A stretch of 64,000 nucleotides of DNA from Salinimicrobium sediminilitoris. GTDB lineage: Bacteria; Bacteroidota; Bacteroidia; Flavobacteriales; Flavobacteriaceae. The stretch's first letter is position 1, and every line of letters begins with the position of its first letter. The notes beneath the pieces were generated by a model, which made no database searches, was not told the DNA's origin, and was given only the letters and a program-made list of their open reading frames with translations. This document shows positions 16,146 to 26,323 of the stretch, in pieces. Position numbers and translations under genes: made by a program. Location of the stretch: contig NZ_JAIVCC010000005.1 of NCBI RefSeq assembly GCF_020866905.1, positions 248,001-312,000 on the forward strand, given 5' to 3'.

Positions 16146-17345
16146 TTGAAATTCCCCTTTTACATAGCCCGCAGGTATTTGTTCTCCAAAAGCAGCAACA
16201 ATGCCATCAATATCATCACCATCATTGCGGCGCTGGGGGTTTTTGCAGGAGCCTTTGCTCTGTTTATCGTGCTTTCGGGCTTTACCGGGCTCAAAGATTT
16301 CAGCCTTTCCTTTTCAAATGAATATGATCCCGATCTAAAGGTGCTTCCGGCAACGGGAAAGACTTTTAATTTTTCTGCGGAAGAAAATCAGAAGCTGAAA
16401 AATATTGAGGGAATTTCCGTTTTTTCAGAAGTAATTGAGGAACGTGTTTTCCTTGATTTTAGATCGAAGAATAAAACCGCCTACATCAAAGGCGTGGATG
16501 AGAATTTCCTGAAGGTGAACAAACTCGACAGCGCAATAGGGATGGGCGGCTGGTTTCATCCCGAAGAAGCCCAGGTGGTGATTGGGAATACAATTTCCCA
16601 CGAGCTTAACCTCGGCACTTTCGATTACATGAGCCTGCTGGAGATCATGGTTCCCCGCCCGGGAAAAGGACAGATCCTCGATCCCACTCAGGCCTTTAAT
16701 TCCAAGAGAACAGTAGTTTCGGGCATTTACAGCATTAATGAAGAACTGGATGGTAAATATGTTTTTGCTTCTATTGGATTTGCAAGAGATTTGCTTAACC
16801 TCAAACCCGATGAGATCACCGGTCTTGAATTAAAACTGAAACGGGGTGCCGATCCCGAAACGGTAAAATCTGCCGTACAATCGGTCATTAAAGAAGAGGT
16901 GGAAATAAAGAACAGGGCACAACTCAATGACGCCCTGTACAAAATGCTGAATACCGAAAACCTCGCCGTTTACCTCATCTTCACGCTGGTCCTTATTATT
17001 GCCCTTTTTAATGTTGTGGGTTCCATCATCATGGTCATCCTTGACAAACGGGACAATATTAAAACCCTTCACAGTTTGGGTGCTACCCCGGGACAGATCA
17101 AGAATATATTTTTTGCACAGGGGGTTTTTATGACCCTGCTGGGTGGTAGCGTAGGTTTGTTGTTTTCTATTGCGCTGGTGTATTTACAGCTTCAGTATGA
17201 CCTGGTGATGATCACCCCTACCCTTGCGTATCCTGTAGCGATCACCTGGCAGAATATTGCCGTTGTTTTGGTGACGATCTCTACCCTGGGCACTATTGCC
17301 TCTTATATCGCGGCGAGCCGAAGCAAAAAAGCCCTTAGGGCATAA
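16146..17345 (+). CDS. LolC/LolE-type ABC permease (FtsX-like)
   Basis: 399 residues with the FtsX/MacB permease layout: one N-terminal TM (about 20-45) after the motif FYIARRYLFSKSSNNAINIIT, typical of lipoprotein-releasing LolC/E proteins, a periplasmic domain (about 50-265), and three C-terminal TMs (about 273-300, 320-350, 365-390). The start codon is TTG at 16146, only 3 bp after rbfA; no in-frame ATG precedes the motif. It would extract lipoproteins from the inner membrane with an ATPase encoded elsewhere. Generic ABC export cannot be excluded. Confidence 0.87.
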   Translation: MKFPFYIARRYLFSKSSNNAINIITIIAALGVFAGAFALFIVLSGFTGLKDFSLSFSNEYDPDLKVLPATGKTFNFSAEENQKLKNIEGISVFSEVIEERVFLDFRSKNKTAYIKGVDENFLKVNKLDSAIGMGGWFHPEEAQVVIGNTISHELNLGTFDYMSLLEIMVPRPGKGQILDPTQAFNSKRTVVSGIYSINEELDGKYVFASIGFARDLLNLKPDEITGLELKLKRGADPETVKSAVQSVIKEEVEIKNRAQLNDALYKMLNTENLAVYLIFTLVLIIALFNVVGSIIMVILDKRDNIKTLHSLGATPGQIKNIFFAQGVFMTLLGGSVGLLFSIALVYLQLQYDLVMITPTLAYPVAITWQNIAVVLVTISTLGTIASYIAASRSKKALRA

Positions 17346-17394
17346 TGACTTTGCTGAAAAGCCACCTCCCCTAAGAGCTCCAAAAAATGCATTT

Positions 17395-17967
17395 TTAGAA
17401 CTTCATGGCAAATCCCAGTCCAAAACTTATATACTGCAGGTCTATGTCCGCCTCAATTTGACCAAAGTCTGCTGTAGCCGAAAGCGACCTGTAGATCACC
17501 TGTGGCCTTAGATCAAAGTTGTTTCCAAGATCGAACACCAGGCCGCCCATGATCTCAAATCCCAGTTCGTGACCGGAATCTGCTGTAATATCTCCTGAAG
17601 AATCTTCCACTTCAAAGTGTTTATAGATTCCGCCTACGCCAATGAGGTATGACATTGAATTTTTAATGGGATGAATGTATTTTAATCCGAAGGAATATCC
17701 GGTTTCATCAATTTCAAGATCTTCAATTCCATTTTCATCGTCTACTCCAAAATTGTTCCAGCCCCACCCTGCATATACACCAAGGTGTTCCATAAAACTA
17801 TACGACAACATGGCTTCAAATCCATAGCCTGTTTTAAGATCAATAAGATCTGGCTGCTGAGTAGGGAAATTCACTTGTGGTCGTACTTCGACAGCCCACT
17901 TTTCCTGTGCGGTCATTTGAAAGGACCACAGCCCCAGGAAGAACAATAACATGATAGATTTTTTCAT
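17395..17967 (-). CDS. Small outer-membrane beta-barrel protein
   Basis: 190 residues with a signal peptide (MKKSIMLLFFLGLWSFQMTAQ) and alternating hydrophobic strands ending in FGLGFAMKF, a C-terminal aromatic typical of outer-membrane barrels. It resembles the OmpW/OmpX-like barrel families of Bacteroidota; eight strands are plausible. No ligand is evident. It converges on the LolC/E-like gene with 49 bp between them. Confidence 0.8.
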   Translation of the reverse strand: MKKSIMLLFFLGLWSFQMTAQEKWAVEVRPQVNFPTQQPDLIDLKTGYGFEAMLSYSFMEHLGVYAGWGWNNFGVDDENGIEDLEIDETGYSFGLKYIHPIKNSMSYLIGVGGIYKHFEVEDSSGDITADSGHELGFEIMGGLVFDLGNNFDLRPQVIYRSLSATADFGQIEADIDLQYISFGLGFAMKF

Positions 17968-18240
17968 GACCTGCTTTTTTTAAGTAAAGGGGGAAGAATT
18001 GCCTGTGAGGATCCTCAAAAGACAATAGATCCCACTTTAAAGGTTTAGCATTAAGCAACAAAACTACAACCTACGGAAGGCTTTTATCATGACATTTGTC
18101 AACTGGAACTAATAAAATGTACAGGTAATACCTTGTTTTTCAGCACAAAAGTCACAGAAAGCCTGAAACCATCAGGATGGTGACCTTAGAAAAATAAAGA
18201 GGTGAAAAATGCTTTTTTAAATTCTTAGTTGATCCAGATC

Positions 18241-19233
18241 TTAAACAAACTGGTAGCCGGAAAATTCCTTTTCCACCTCATCAAAGGCAGCAAAGACATC
18301 GGCGGCATCATCGCTGGTCACCATCTTTTGCCGGTACTCCTTAAAATGAGGAATTCCCTTAAAGTAGTTGGTGTAATGCCTCCTGGTTTCAAAAACCCCC
18401 AGCTTCTCACCTTTCCAGTCGATAGCCATTTGCAGGTGGCGACGGGCAGCATCAAGCCGCTCTTCCATAGTGGGAGGCGCAAGATGTTCTCCTGTTTTGA
18501 AGAAGTGTTTCACTTCTTTGAAGAACCAGGGATAACCAATACTGGCGCGACCTATCATTGCCCCGTCAAGACCATACCTGTCACGCATCTCCACAGCTCT
18601 TTCGGGCGTGTCTACGTCCCCATTTCCGAAAATTGGAATATGCATCCGCGGATTGTTCTTAACCTCGGCAATTGGCGCCCAGTTAGCTTCTCCTTTATAC
18701 ATCTGTACCCTGGTGCGGCCGTGAATGGAAATAGCACTTGCACCTACATCCTGTAACCTTTCGGCTACTTCTACAATTTTGATGGAATCCTGGTCCCAAC
18801 CCAGGCGGGTCTTAACAGTAACCGGAAGATTGGTGTGCTTTACCATGGCTTCCGTCAAAGAAACCATCAAAGGAATATCTTTTAGGATCCCAGCGCCTGC
18901 CCCTTTGGAAACAACCTTTTTGACAGGACAGCCAAAGTTGATATCGATAATATCAGGACCAGATTTTTCCACGATCTCTACAGATTGCAGCATGGATTCC
19001 AGGTTGGCTCCAAAGATCTGGATCCCAACCGGTCTTTCCTTTTCGTAAATATCAAGCTTCATGACGCTTTTTGCAGCATCGCGAATAAGTCCTTCACTGG
19101 AAATGAATTCGGTATACACCACATCGGCGCCCTGTTCCTTGCACAATGCACGAAACGGCGGGTCACTCACATCTTCCATTGGTGCTAGCAACAATGGAAA
19201 TTCTCCTACATCTATGTTTCCTATTTTGGCCAA
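18241..19233 (-). CDS. dusB: tRNA-dihydrouridine synthase (DusB family)
   Basis: 330-residue flavoenzyme reducing uridines in the tRNA D-loop. It shows LLLAPMEDVSDPPFRALCKEQGADVVYTE for FMN and substrate binding, DINFGCPVKKV with catalytic Cys102, KTRLGWD, SIHGRTR and PIFGNGDV. The start codon is TTG (19231-19233): MAKIGNIDVGEF matches the usual N-terminus and the next Met is already inside the barrel. A TATTTTTG sequence at 19254-19261 on this strand could be its -7 element. Confidence 0.95.
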   Translation of the reverse strand: MAKIGNIDVGEFPLLLAPMEDVSDPPFRALCKEQGADVVYTEFISSEGLIRDAAKSVMKLDIYEKERPVGIQIFGANLESMLQSVEIVEKSGPDIIDINFGCPVKKVVSKGAGAGILKDIPLMVSLTEAMVKHTNLPVTVKTRLGWDQDSIKIVEVAERLQDVGASAISIHGRTRVQMYKGEANWAPIAEVKNNPRMHIPIFGNGDVDTPERAVEMRDRYGLDGAMIGRASIGYPWFFKEVKHFFKTGEHLAPPTMEERLDAARRHLQMAIDWKGEKLGVFETRRHYTNYFKGIPHFKEYRQKMVTSDDAADVFAAFDEVEKEFSGYQFV

Positions 19234-19487
19234 AGCAACTGTTTTTCAGGCTGCAAAAATAATGAAATTTATTTAGTTGGTAGTCTTAAGTCGATAGCCG
19301 GTAGTGCAATCATAAATTGTATAAGTGACCTCAGATTTTCAGTTTAAATTTTCAGAATTTGATGAATTGAATTTAACCTGAAAAGGAAAACCTCCTCCCG
19401 AGGGAAGTCGATACTTCAAAAGGTCCTGTTGTAAATTGGTGCTTTACAATTAAACTGCCCACTTAGAGCTGCGCACTGCCTACTTAA

Positions 19488-21902
19488 CTACAACCTGTCT
19501 CTCTCCGCTGCCTCAATAGCTCTCTGATTATCGCTTAGCCTGAAGTTTCCAAAGTTGTATTTAAATCCTACACGCACGTAGCGGGTTTCGGGCCGTGGGA
19601 AGTAGCCATTATCCTGATTGAGATACCGTGACCTTAACCAGGTGTTGGTTTCGTCCAGAAGGTCTTCCACATTGACACTCACCTCTGCACGATTATTCCA
19701 CAAGGTTTTTCGCAGGCCAAGGGAAAGTGTGGTCATGGGATCCATTATATAAGATCCGGTAAGAAATTGGGAGATGTAAGTAAGACTCAGTTCCCCTGTA
19801 AAAGTGCCGTCCTTAGAGATTATAAAGTTATTGTAAAGACTTCCGTAGAAACCATCTAATTCAATAGTAACAGGAACATCCCCACTTTCAATGGCAGCAA
19901 AAGTTCGTTCTTCATTAAAAATGGACACATAAGCATAGGTATACCACCAGTTCGCAATAGAACGTCCATGGGTAATATCGAGCCCATAAGATTGACTGTC
20001 AAGCAGGTTTACACTTACTCTACGAATGAGGCCCAACTCATTGTCCTGAAAACTGAGGGTCTCGGGAGTTTCCCCACTATCCCTGTAATAAAGATCGAAA
20101 AAATACTCATTTTTGAGGGCGTAGCTCAGGGTGAAATTATTACTGATAGAAGCTTTTAGATCTGGGTTACCCGAATTAAAATCGAATTCTGTGAGGTAGT
20201 ACCTAAAAGGATTCAGGCTTTCATACCGCGGCCGTTGGATCCTTCGGCTATAGTCAAAGGTAAGACTGTGGTTGTCGTTGAAATTGTGTTGCAGGTAAAA
20301 TGTGGGGAACAACCCAAAATATTCCCGGCTGTCTATCTGCTCCATTGATCTTGAATCTCCGGTACGATCTGTGAATTCTCCTCTTAACCCACCTTTAATG
20401 CTCCAACTTTCCCAGTCTTTGGCGAGGGAGAAGTAGGCTGCATAAATATTTTCGTCGTAAAGGAAATTGTCCGATTGATCCTCCTCAAAATAATACTCCC
20501 CTGTATCGAGTGCCATTCTAAAGTAGTTAATCCCGCTTTCAGACCCAATTATGGACGCTTTTACTCCGCTTTCAAAGCTGGCACTTCCAATAGGAGTAAG
20601 ATAATCCAACTGGGCTGTAAAAATATCTGTCTCTTGCTGCGCTTCAGTGGTAAAGGCATAGTCATAAATGGCATCGTCAAAATCCACTATAGTAGTATTT
20701 ATGCCCTGATACCTGTCCTGGTCGAATCTTGTATAATGCGCTCTAGCCGTGATTTGTGCTCCCGGTTTATCCAGTAAATGTTTATACTCGAGATCAAAGG
20801 CTGCATTGGAAATATCTTCCTCCAGGTCGCCATCGGTGATTAGGCTCCCCACTTCACTGTTCCTGTCAAAAACCCTGGTGAATACATCATTGTCAAAGGT
20901 CTTGTTTGGAGAATAAGTAAGGCTGGAAGAGAAATTAAATATGTTATTATCGTCGAAGTAATAATCCAGCAAAACATTGGCATTATGGGCGTTTGAGCGG
21001 GTAGTACGTTCAAAATCTGTTTCCCACCGACTAAAAATATCTCCGCCATCATTTCTGAAATTTATATAGCTCTCGTCTTCTTTGAATTCCTTCCGGGGAG
21101 AATAGGTGTAATTTCCAAAGACATTCAACTTATCCGTTTTGTAGTAGTGGCTGGTCCCCACCTGGAATTTTGGATAAACTGCCTGCGTCCATGCCCCATT
21201 AATATTTCCTTTATAACCTGGTGCAATACTTTTTGAGGTAATAATATTAAGAATAGCTCCCCCTTCGGCATCATAACGTGCCGGTGGTGTCGTAATGACC
21301 TCAACAGACTTTATATTTTCTGCGGAATAATTCTCAAGAAGTGTTTGTAATTCTGAAGCCGTAAGCTGCACCTTTCTATCGTTGATATAAACCTGTACGC
21401 CCTGATTCCGCACCATTAAAGAATTTCCTGAAAGGATTACTCCCGGTGTCTTCTTTAAAATGTCCCATGAGTTCCCTGTAGAGAGCGTGGTATTTTCAAC
21501 GCTAAAAACAAGCCTGTCAACTTCTCTTTTTACTGAAGGATTTCTGTAATTTATAGAAACTTCATTAAGAGTCGCTGTATCTTCCTTTAAGAAAAGATCG
21601 CTCATTTTCCGATCTTTTGATACCTCGATCTTTCGAAGCAGATCTTGAAAACCTACAAAACTTATTTTGAGCAGGTAATCATTTTCCTCGATATTACTTA
21701 ATAGAAATTCCCCGTTTTCTGAAGAGACAGCTCCCTTGTACACGCTGGTAGAATCCTCTGAATTGAGGAGAATAACATTGGCAAAGGCTACTGGGTTGCG
21801 GGCAGGATCCAATACCCGGCCCTCAACCGAATGTTGTGAAAAACCTGAAAAAGAACAAAAAAATAAGAACAGTAACTGGGGGAGGCGGTATATTTTAATC
21901 AT
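19488..21902 (-). CDS. TonB-dependent-receptor-like outer-membrane protein (OMP_b-brl_3 type)
   Basis: 804 residues from the ATG at 21902, chosen because MIKIYRLPQLLFLFFCSFSGFSQ is a signal peptide. A carboxypeptidase-regulatory-like beta-sandwich (about 25-105: VEGRVLDPARNPVAFANVIL) is followed by a plug domain (about 125-235: WDILKKTPGVILSGNSLMVRN, SVEVITTPPARYDAEGGAILNI) and a 22-strand-type barrel ending near RVGFKYNFGNFRLSDNQR. No SusD partner or TonB box is seen, so it is not a classical SusC. The substrate is unknown. Confidence 0.92.
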   Translation of the reverse strand: MIKIYRLPQLLFLFFCSFSGFSQHSVEGRVLDPARNPVAFANVILLNSEDSTSVYKGAVSSENGEFLLSNIEENDYLLKISFVGFQDLLRKIEVSKDRKMSDLFLKEDTATLNEVSINYRNPSVKREVDRLVFSVENTTLSTGNSWDILKKTPGVILSGNSLMVRNQGVQVYINDRKVQLTASELQTLLENYSAENIKSVEVITTPPARYDAEGGAILNIITSKSIAPGYKGNINGAWTQAVYPKFQVGTSHYYKTDKLNVFGNYTYSPRKEFKEDESYINFRNDGGDIFSRWETDFERTTRSNAHNANVLLDYYFDDNNIFNFSSSLTYSPNKTFDNDVFTRVFDRNSEVGSLITDGDLEEDISNAAFDLEYKHLLDKPGAQITARAHYTRFDQDRYQGINTTIVDFDDAIYDYAFTTEAQQETDIFTAQLDYLTPIGSASFESGVKASIIGSESGINYFRMALDTGEYYFEEDQSDNFLYDENIYAAYFSLAKDWESWSIKGGLRGEFTDRTGDSRSMEQIDSREYFGLFPTFYLQHNFNDNHSLTFDYSRRIQRPRYESLNPFRYYLTEFDFNSGNPDLKASISNNFTLSYALKNEYFFDLYYRDSGETPETLSFQDNELGLIRRVSVNLLDSQSYGLDITHGRSIANWWYTYAYVSIFNEERTFAAIESGDVPVTIELDGFYGSLYNNFIISKDGTFTGELSLTYISQFLTGSYIMDPMTTLSLGLRKTLWNNRAEVSVNVEDLLDETNTWLRSRYLNQDNGYFPRPETRYVRVGFKYNFGNFRLSDNQRAIEAAERDRL

Positions 21903-22076
21903 GCAGGTTAGTTGGTTAGCGCTTGATAAGATTAAGAAAATCAAACAAATATAGTATTTCTCCTACAAGAACAAAAGATTTTAACCTCTGCTGCTGCACA
22001 AGCTGCAAAAAAAATAACCTTTTACCAGCAGTCTGGAATTTGAGAGTTCACCGGCAAGAAAAAATCTCTGTTTCCA

Positions 22077-25028
22077 TCAATCTTTAGAAGATTTAAGAGC
22101 ATCATAAAGTACCTGCTGCACCTGCGTGCGGGTATTAAGCTTTGAAAGACGATTATTGTCACGGGTAGGATAGACCCTATTGGAAAGAAAAATATAGAGG
22201 AGGTTGTATTGGAGATCCATCCAGACTAGTGTACCAGTAAAGCCGGCGTGGCCAAAACTTTCTTTTGAGGCATCCCTGGCCGTATTGTTACTAACACCTT
22301 TGTATTCTAGGTTAGGCTTATCGAAACCCAGCGCCCGGCGGTTGTCATTTTCAGGAAATTGAGTGCGGGTAAATTCAGCCAGCGTCTCTTCCTCTAAATA
22401 TCGACGACCCCCGTATTCCCCACCATTGAGGAACATTTGCAAAAGCTTCGCCAGATCATTTGCGTTGGAAAAAAGGCCTGCATGACCGGAGATCCCTCCC
22501 AGTAATATTGCACCTTCATCGTGCACATTACCATGGATCAATTTGTTCCTGAAAAAAAAATCATTTTCTGTAGGCACAATATCGGCGGTAGAAAATGATT
22601 CTGCAGGATTGAACATAAGGCTGGTAGCACCCAAAGGATCATAGAATTCCTCCTGTAAATACCGGTCAAAATTTTCGCCGGTGATGTTCTGCACGATCCA
22701 GGGCGCGAGAATAAAAAAGAAGTCTGAGTACACATATTCCTTCTTATCCGTGAGGTCAGATTTCCTTATGGCTTTCCTTATCTTCTTGTGGTAATTGCGG
22801 TGCAGGTACATATCATCTGCAATTTTTATAGGATATCTCTTTGAAGAATCCTGCTGAACTGTCCACCACCTAAAACTGCCATTTTTTCGATACATTTTCT
22901 TCCAAAAGGGGATCCACGGCTGGAAACCGGCCTGGTGCGCCAGAATGTCCCTATAAGGAATATCTTTTTTATTCGATCTTCTAAAATCTTTTAAATGGTC
23001 GGCCAGCGTCTGGTCTAGTCCAAATTTTCCCTCTTCATACAGCTGCATGATCGCAGGCATTGTGGCTGCTATTTTAGTGACCGAAGCAAGGTCATAAAGA
23101 TCTGTTTTCTCCACAGTTATAGTGTCGTGATAAACATGTTCGCCGTAAGCCTTGTAAAAGATCACTTTTTGATCCTTTGCCACCAGGACCTGCCCGCCAG
23201 GCGTAGCTTTCAATTGCATCGCCTGCTGCATGAGGGAATCAATGCCTTTTTCCAGAACTTCGGAATTCATTCCAACAGCTTCGGGCATAGAATAGCTAAG
23301 GCGTATTCTTTCCTGAAGGTCAATCCCTGCCCCTGCTTTAAATTTATCCCCGATACTTACCGGAAGTTTTCCCGTAGCTCCTATCCCTCCAAAAATGACT
23401 TCTGCAGCCTTCTTTTGTGTCATTTCGGAATCCTGATAGGTAAGCAGCAAAGCCGGTGCATTCTCAATATTCTTCAGCTTATCGATCACATAAGGATTTT
23501 TAAAAAAGCTTATCAGCGTGTTCTCATTTCCTGAAAGCTCAGCTATGAATTTTACAAGCGAATCTGAAAACTTCATGCTGTTGCGCGGAAATCTGCTGTC
23601 ATCATGTATCCCAACGATCACCAGGTTGTAATCCTGAAGTTCTTTTCTTAATTCCGCAATATCTGAAGCATCTGCATCCATTGGAAGCTGATAATCTTCC
23701 ACTTCTGTATATAGCCGCAGTGACTTTTGAAATTCTGTTCTCTTTTTAGCCCCTATTGAAACCAAAGCGATCTTAAGCAGATCCAGCTCCTTTAAAGGCA
23801 TGCTATTTTTGTCATTTTTGAGTACCGTGAGCGAAGCTTCAACCAGCTGTTCATGCAGGTACTTTGCTGCCGGGGAATTCAGTTTTTTCTCCAGCCCTTT
23901 CTTTTTTACCCGCTCATATTCATTCAATCCTACCCACTGCTTTACGGCAAGTACTTTACGTACTTTATCGTCTATTTCGGCTTCAGAGATCAAGCCGAGT
24001 TCCACTGCTTTTTTAACTTCCTCAATAGTTTTGGGAACATCTTCGGTAAATTCCAGCAGGTCATTCCCGGCGAGAATGGCATCTTTATCCACCACTCCGG
24101 GAAGATTACCCTTGGTTACGCCCATCATATTCATGGCATCGGTCACGATAAGCCCCTCGAAATTCAGCCTCTCTTTGAGAAGCTCGGTAATGATAGGGCG
24201 TGACAGCGTAGAAGGCAAACCCGAAGCATCAAGCGCCGGAATATTCAAATGAGCCACCATCACCCCGCCAACTCCGGCTTCAATCAATCTTCGGAAAGGA
24301 TACAGTTCTAAAGAATCCAGCCTCGCCAACGGATGGTTGATCTGCGGCAGGGCATAATGTGAATCTGTGTCTGTATCGCCATGGCCGGGAAAATGTTTGG
24401 CTGTTGTGAATAACTTGTGGTCCTGCATGCCTTTCATATAGGCAATAGATTTGGTGGACACGTTTATTTTATCCTCTCCAAAACTCCTGAAGTTGATCAC
24501 AGGATTGGCCGGATTATTATTCACATCCACCACCGGCGCGAAGTTTACGTGCAATCCACTAAGTCTTACCTGCCGCGCCATTTCCTTCCCCATTTCATAA
24601 AGCAGCTGGTTATCCTGGATGGCACCCAAAGCCATCTGGAAAGGATAGCTAATGGTGTTGTCCAGTCTCATACCAAGGCCCCATTCTGCATCAATGGCAC
24701 CTATTAACGGAACTTTTGAAGCCTCTTGGTAACCGTTCATCAATTCCACCTGACTTTCGGCATCGCCCTGGAAGAAGATGAGTCCGCCAATCTTTTGCTC
24801 TTCGATGAGCTTCAGGATCTCCTTTTTGTGTTTTTCCCCTCGATTGGAATAAGCAGCCACCATGATCAACTGCCCTATCTTCTCTTCAAGGCTAAGCCCG
24901 GTCATAATTGAATCTACCCATTCGCTGTTACGGTATTGTAGGAATTCAGGGGATACTGTTTGTGCTGAAGCCTGAAAAGCAGCAAAGAACAGCAGGGTCA
25001 AAAAGGGCAAAAATTTAATCTCTTTCAT
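22077..25028 (-). CDS. GH3 beta-N-acetylglucosaminidase fused to a serine hydrolase (beta-lactamase fold)
   Basis: 983-residue secreted protein (signal 1-22). Residues about 35-360 are a NagZ-type GH3 domain with KHFPGHGDTDTDSH (211-224, Asp/His dyad) and nucleophile Asp297 in VTDAM. Residues about 385-570 resemble a GH3 C-terminal sandwich. Residues about 585-980 are a class-C beta-lactamase/PBP-like domain with S649-V-T-K652 and a late HAGFTGT motif. Likely removes GlcNAc from muropeptides and hydrolyses an ester or peptide. It is last in the peptidoglycan cluster, 11 bp after the NlpC/P60 gene. Confidence 0.94.
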   Translation of the reverse strand: MKEIKFLPFLTLLFFAAFQASAQTVSPEFLQYRNSEWVDSIMTGLSLEEKIGQLIMVAAYSNRGEKHKKEILKLIEEQKIGGLIFFQGDAESQVELMNGYQEASKVPLIGAIDAEWGLGMRLDNTISYPFQMALGAIQDNQLLYEMGKEMARQVRLSGLHVNFAPVVDVNNNPANPVINFRSFGEDKINVSTKSIAYMKGMQDHKLFTTAKHFPGHGDTDTDSHYALPQINHPLARLDSLELYPFRRLIEAGVGGVMVAHLNIPALDASGLPSTLSRPIITELLKERLNFEGLIVTDAMNMMGVTKGNLPGVVDKDAILAGNDLLEFTEDVPKTIEEVKKAVELGLISEAEIDDKVRKVLAVKQWVGLNEYERVKKKGLEKKLNSPAAKYLHEQLVEASLTVLKNDKNSMPLKELDLLKIALVSIGAKKRTEFQKSLRLYTEVEDYQLPMDADASDIAELRKELQDYNLVIVGIHDDSRFPRNSMKFSDSLVKFIAELSGNENTLISFFKNPYVIDKLKNIENAPALLLTYQDSEMTQKKAAEVIFGGIGATGKLPVSIGDKFKAGAGIDLQERIRLSYSMPEAVGMNSEVLEKGIDSLMQQAMQLKATPGGQVLVAKDQKVIFYKAYGEHVYHDTITVEKTDLYDLASVTKIAATMPAIMQLYEEGKFGLDQTLADHLKDFRRSNKKDIPYRDILAHQAGFQPWIPFWKKMYRKNGSFRWWTVQQDSSKRYPIKIADDMYLHRNYHKKIRKAIRKSDLTDKKEYVYSDFFFILAPWIVQNITGENFDRYLQEEFYDPLGATSLMFNPAESFSTADIVPTENDFFFRNKLIHGNVHDEGAILLGGISGHAGLFSNANDLAKLLQMFLNGGEYGGRRYLEEETLAEFTRTQFPENDNRRALGFDKPNLEYKGVSNNTARDASKESFGHAGFTGTLVWMDLQYNLLYIFLSNRVYPTRDNNRLSKLNTRTQVQQVLYDALKSSKD

Positions 25029-25039
25029 GGGGCAATTAT

Positions 25040-26263
25040 TTATCCCTGCGAAGGGGATGCAGTAAACAGCTCGCTTTCTTTCAATCTTACAAGTTTCGGG
25101 TCTTCCTGGTCAAGATATCTCTTAGTGCGCAGGTAACGGTTGTAATTAAACTCGTCAAAATTGGAAGCTTCAGAATTCATACTGCTCACGTGAACACGAC
25201 CCGAAGAATGAATGAATTGACCATCACCTATCCACATACCAACATGCACCACTTTCTCTTTTGAAGTGTCGGTTGCGGGAGTGCCAAAAAATAGCAGATC
25301 TCCCTTTTGAAGCTTCTCAAAGTTTTTCTCCTCATCTATAAGTTCTCCCGCATGAACCTGCTGGGAAGCATCCCGTGGAATGATCATTCCGTTCATGAAG
25401 AAGACCGTTTTTGTATAGCCGCTGCAGTCAACTCCTTTTGCCGAAGTTCCGCCCCACAGGTATGGAAGACCCATCAATTTTTTTGAAGTTTCCACTAAAT
25501 TCTCTTCGGAAGCTTCGAGGTTATTAAGCCAATCTGAATAATTTTCAGCTTCAGATGTTTTGACAAAGCCGGTACGGGCATCGGGATATTCTACTTCAAA
25601 AAAGCCATTTTTGACACCTTTTAACTTAAAAATATTTCCTGCCACCGCATCGGAGACCGTTCCTGAATTTTCTGAAGCTTTTTCATTCACCTGCCCAAAA
25701 GGCTCTGTGAAGATCACTTTTTCTGAAGCTTTCCATTCTTCCAGTTCTTCATCTGAATATAATGTAACGCCGCCGTGATCAACCCACGCAAGATATTTAT
25801 CGGGAGTTTGTACCAGGTACCACTCCCCTTCTTTTTTCAAAACCTTTAGCGGAGTTCCCAGGGTAGCCTGAGTTGCCAGTTCTGCCGAATGTTGAGGATT
25901 GGACCTAATATTGGCCACCGAGATCCTTACCAGCGCATTGGTTTTCCCTTCAAGATCCTTCGCAGGATAAACCTGAATGCTGTCCACGTATTCAATACGC
26001 GCAGAATCAAGTTTTTGTTTCAGGCTGGAAAGGGCTTCAGGATTTGTTGTTTCCCCGCGAAGCACAAACTTCCCTTTGTACTCCTCCCCTGTCACGTCAA
26101 ATCTCGCTACCCGCCTGTCGGGTACATATTCTTCCTGCACTTCATTTATGTAAACATCTGTAGGATTTTCTTCCGCAGTAATTGGCTCCTGTTTTGCATC
26201 ATTGCAGGAAATGAGAAAAGTTGCCAGTGAAAAAGCAAAAATATATCGGTTCAAAAATGTCAT
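25040..26263 (-). CDS. Lipoprotein SH3-NlpC/P60 cell-wall peptidase (YkfC-like)
   Basis: 407 residues. The signal ends FLISC (Cys20, likely lipoprotein). Bacterial SH3 repeats span about 105-240 (ALVRISVANIRSNPQHSAEL, WYLVQTPDKYLAWVD). An NlpC/P60 domain covers about 255-375: YLWGGTSAKGVDCSGYTK with catalytic Cys280, VVHVGMWIGDGQFIHSS with His340 and a further polar residue at His352. Such enzymes cut gamma-D-Glu-diamino acid bonds in stem peptides. It lies between the DigH-like and GH3 genes and fits muropeptide breakdown. Confidence 0.93.
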   Translation of the reverse strand: MTFLNRYIFAFSLATFLISCNDAKQEPITAEENPTDVYINEVQEEYVPDRRVARFDVTGEEYKGKFVLRGETTNPEALSSLKQKLDSARIEYVDSIQVYPAKDLEGKTNALVRISVANIRSNPQHSAELATQATLGTPLKVLKKEGEWYLVQTPDKYLAWVDHGGVTLYSDEELEEWKASEKVIFTEPFGQVNEKASENSGTVSDAVAGNIFKLKGVKNGFFEVEYPDARTGFVKTSEAENYSDWLNNLEASEENLVETSKKLMGLPYLWGGTSAKGVDCSGYTKTVFFMNGMIIPRDASQQVHAGELIDEEKNFEKLQKGDLLFFGTPATDTSKEKVVHVGMWIGDGQFIHSSGRVHVSSMNSEASNFDEFNYNRYLRTKRYLDQEDPKLVRLKESELFTASPSQG

Positions 26264-26323
26264 TTTTAAGGCTTTATTTTAATGATATTCCACAATCTGG
26301 AAAATAGTGATTTTTAGTAAAAG

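Noticed and set aside
23800-24252. 150-codon plus-strand frame opposite the GH3 gene
   Set aside because: Serine/phenylalanine-rich shadow of a well-supported minus-strand gene.
25183-25196. TGCTCACGTGAACA in the NlpC/P60 gene
   Set aside because: Not a full parS palindrome; a chance match in coding DNA.
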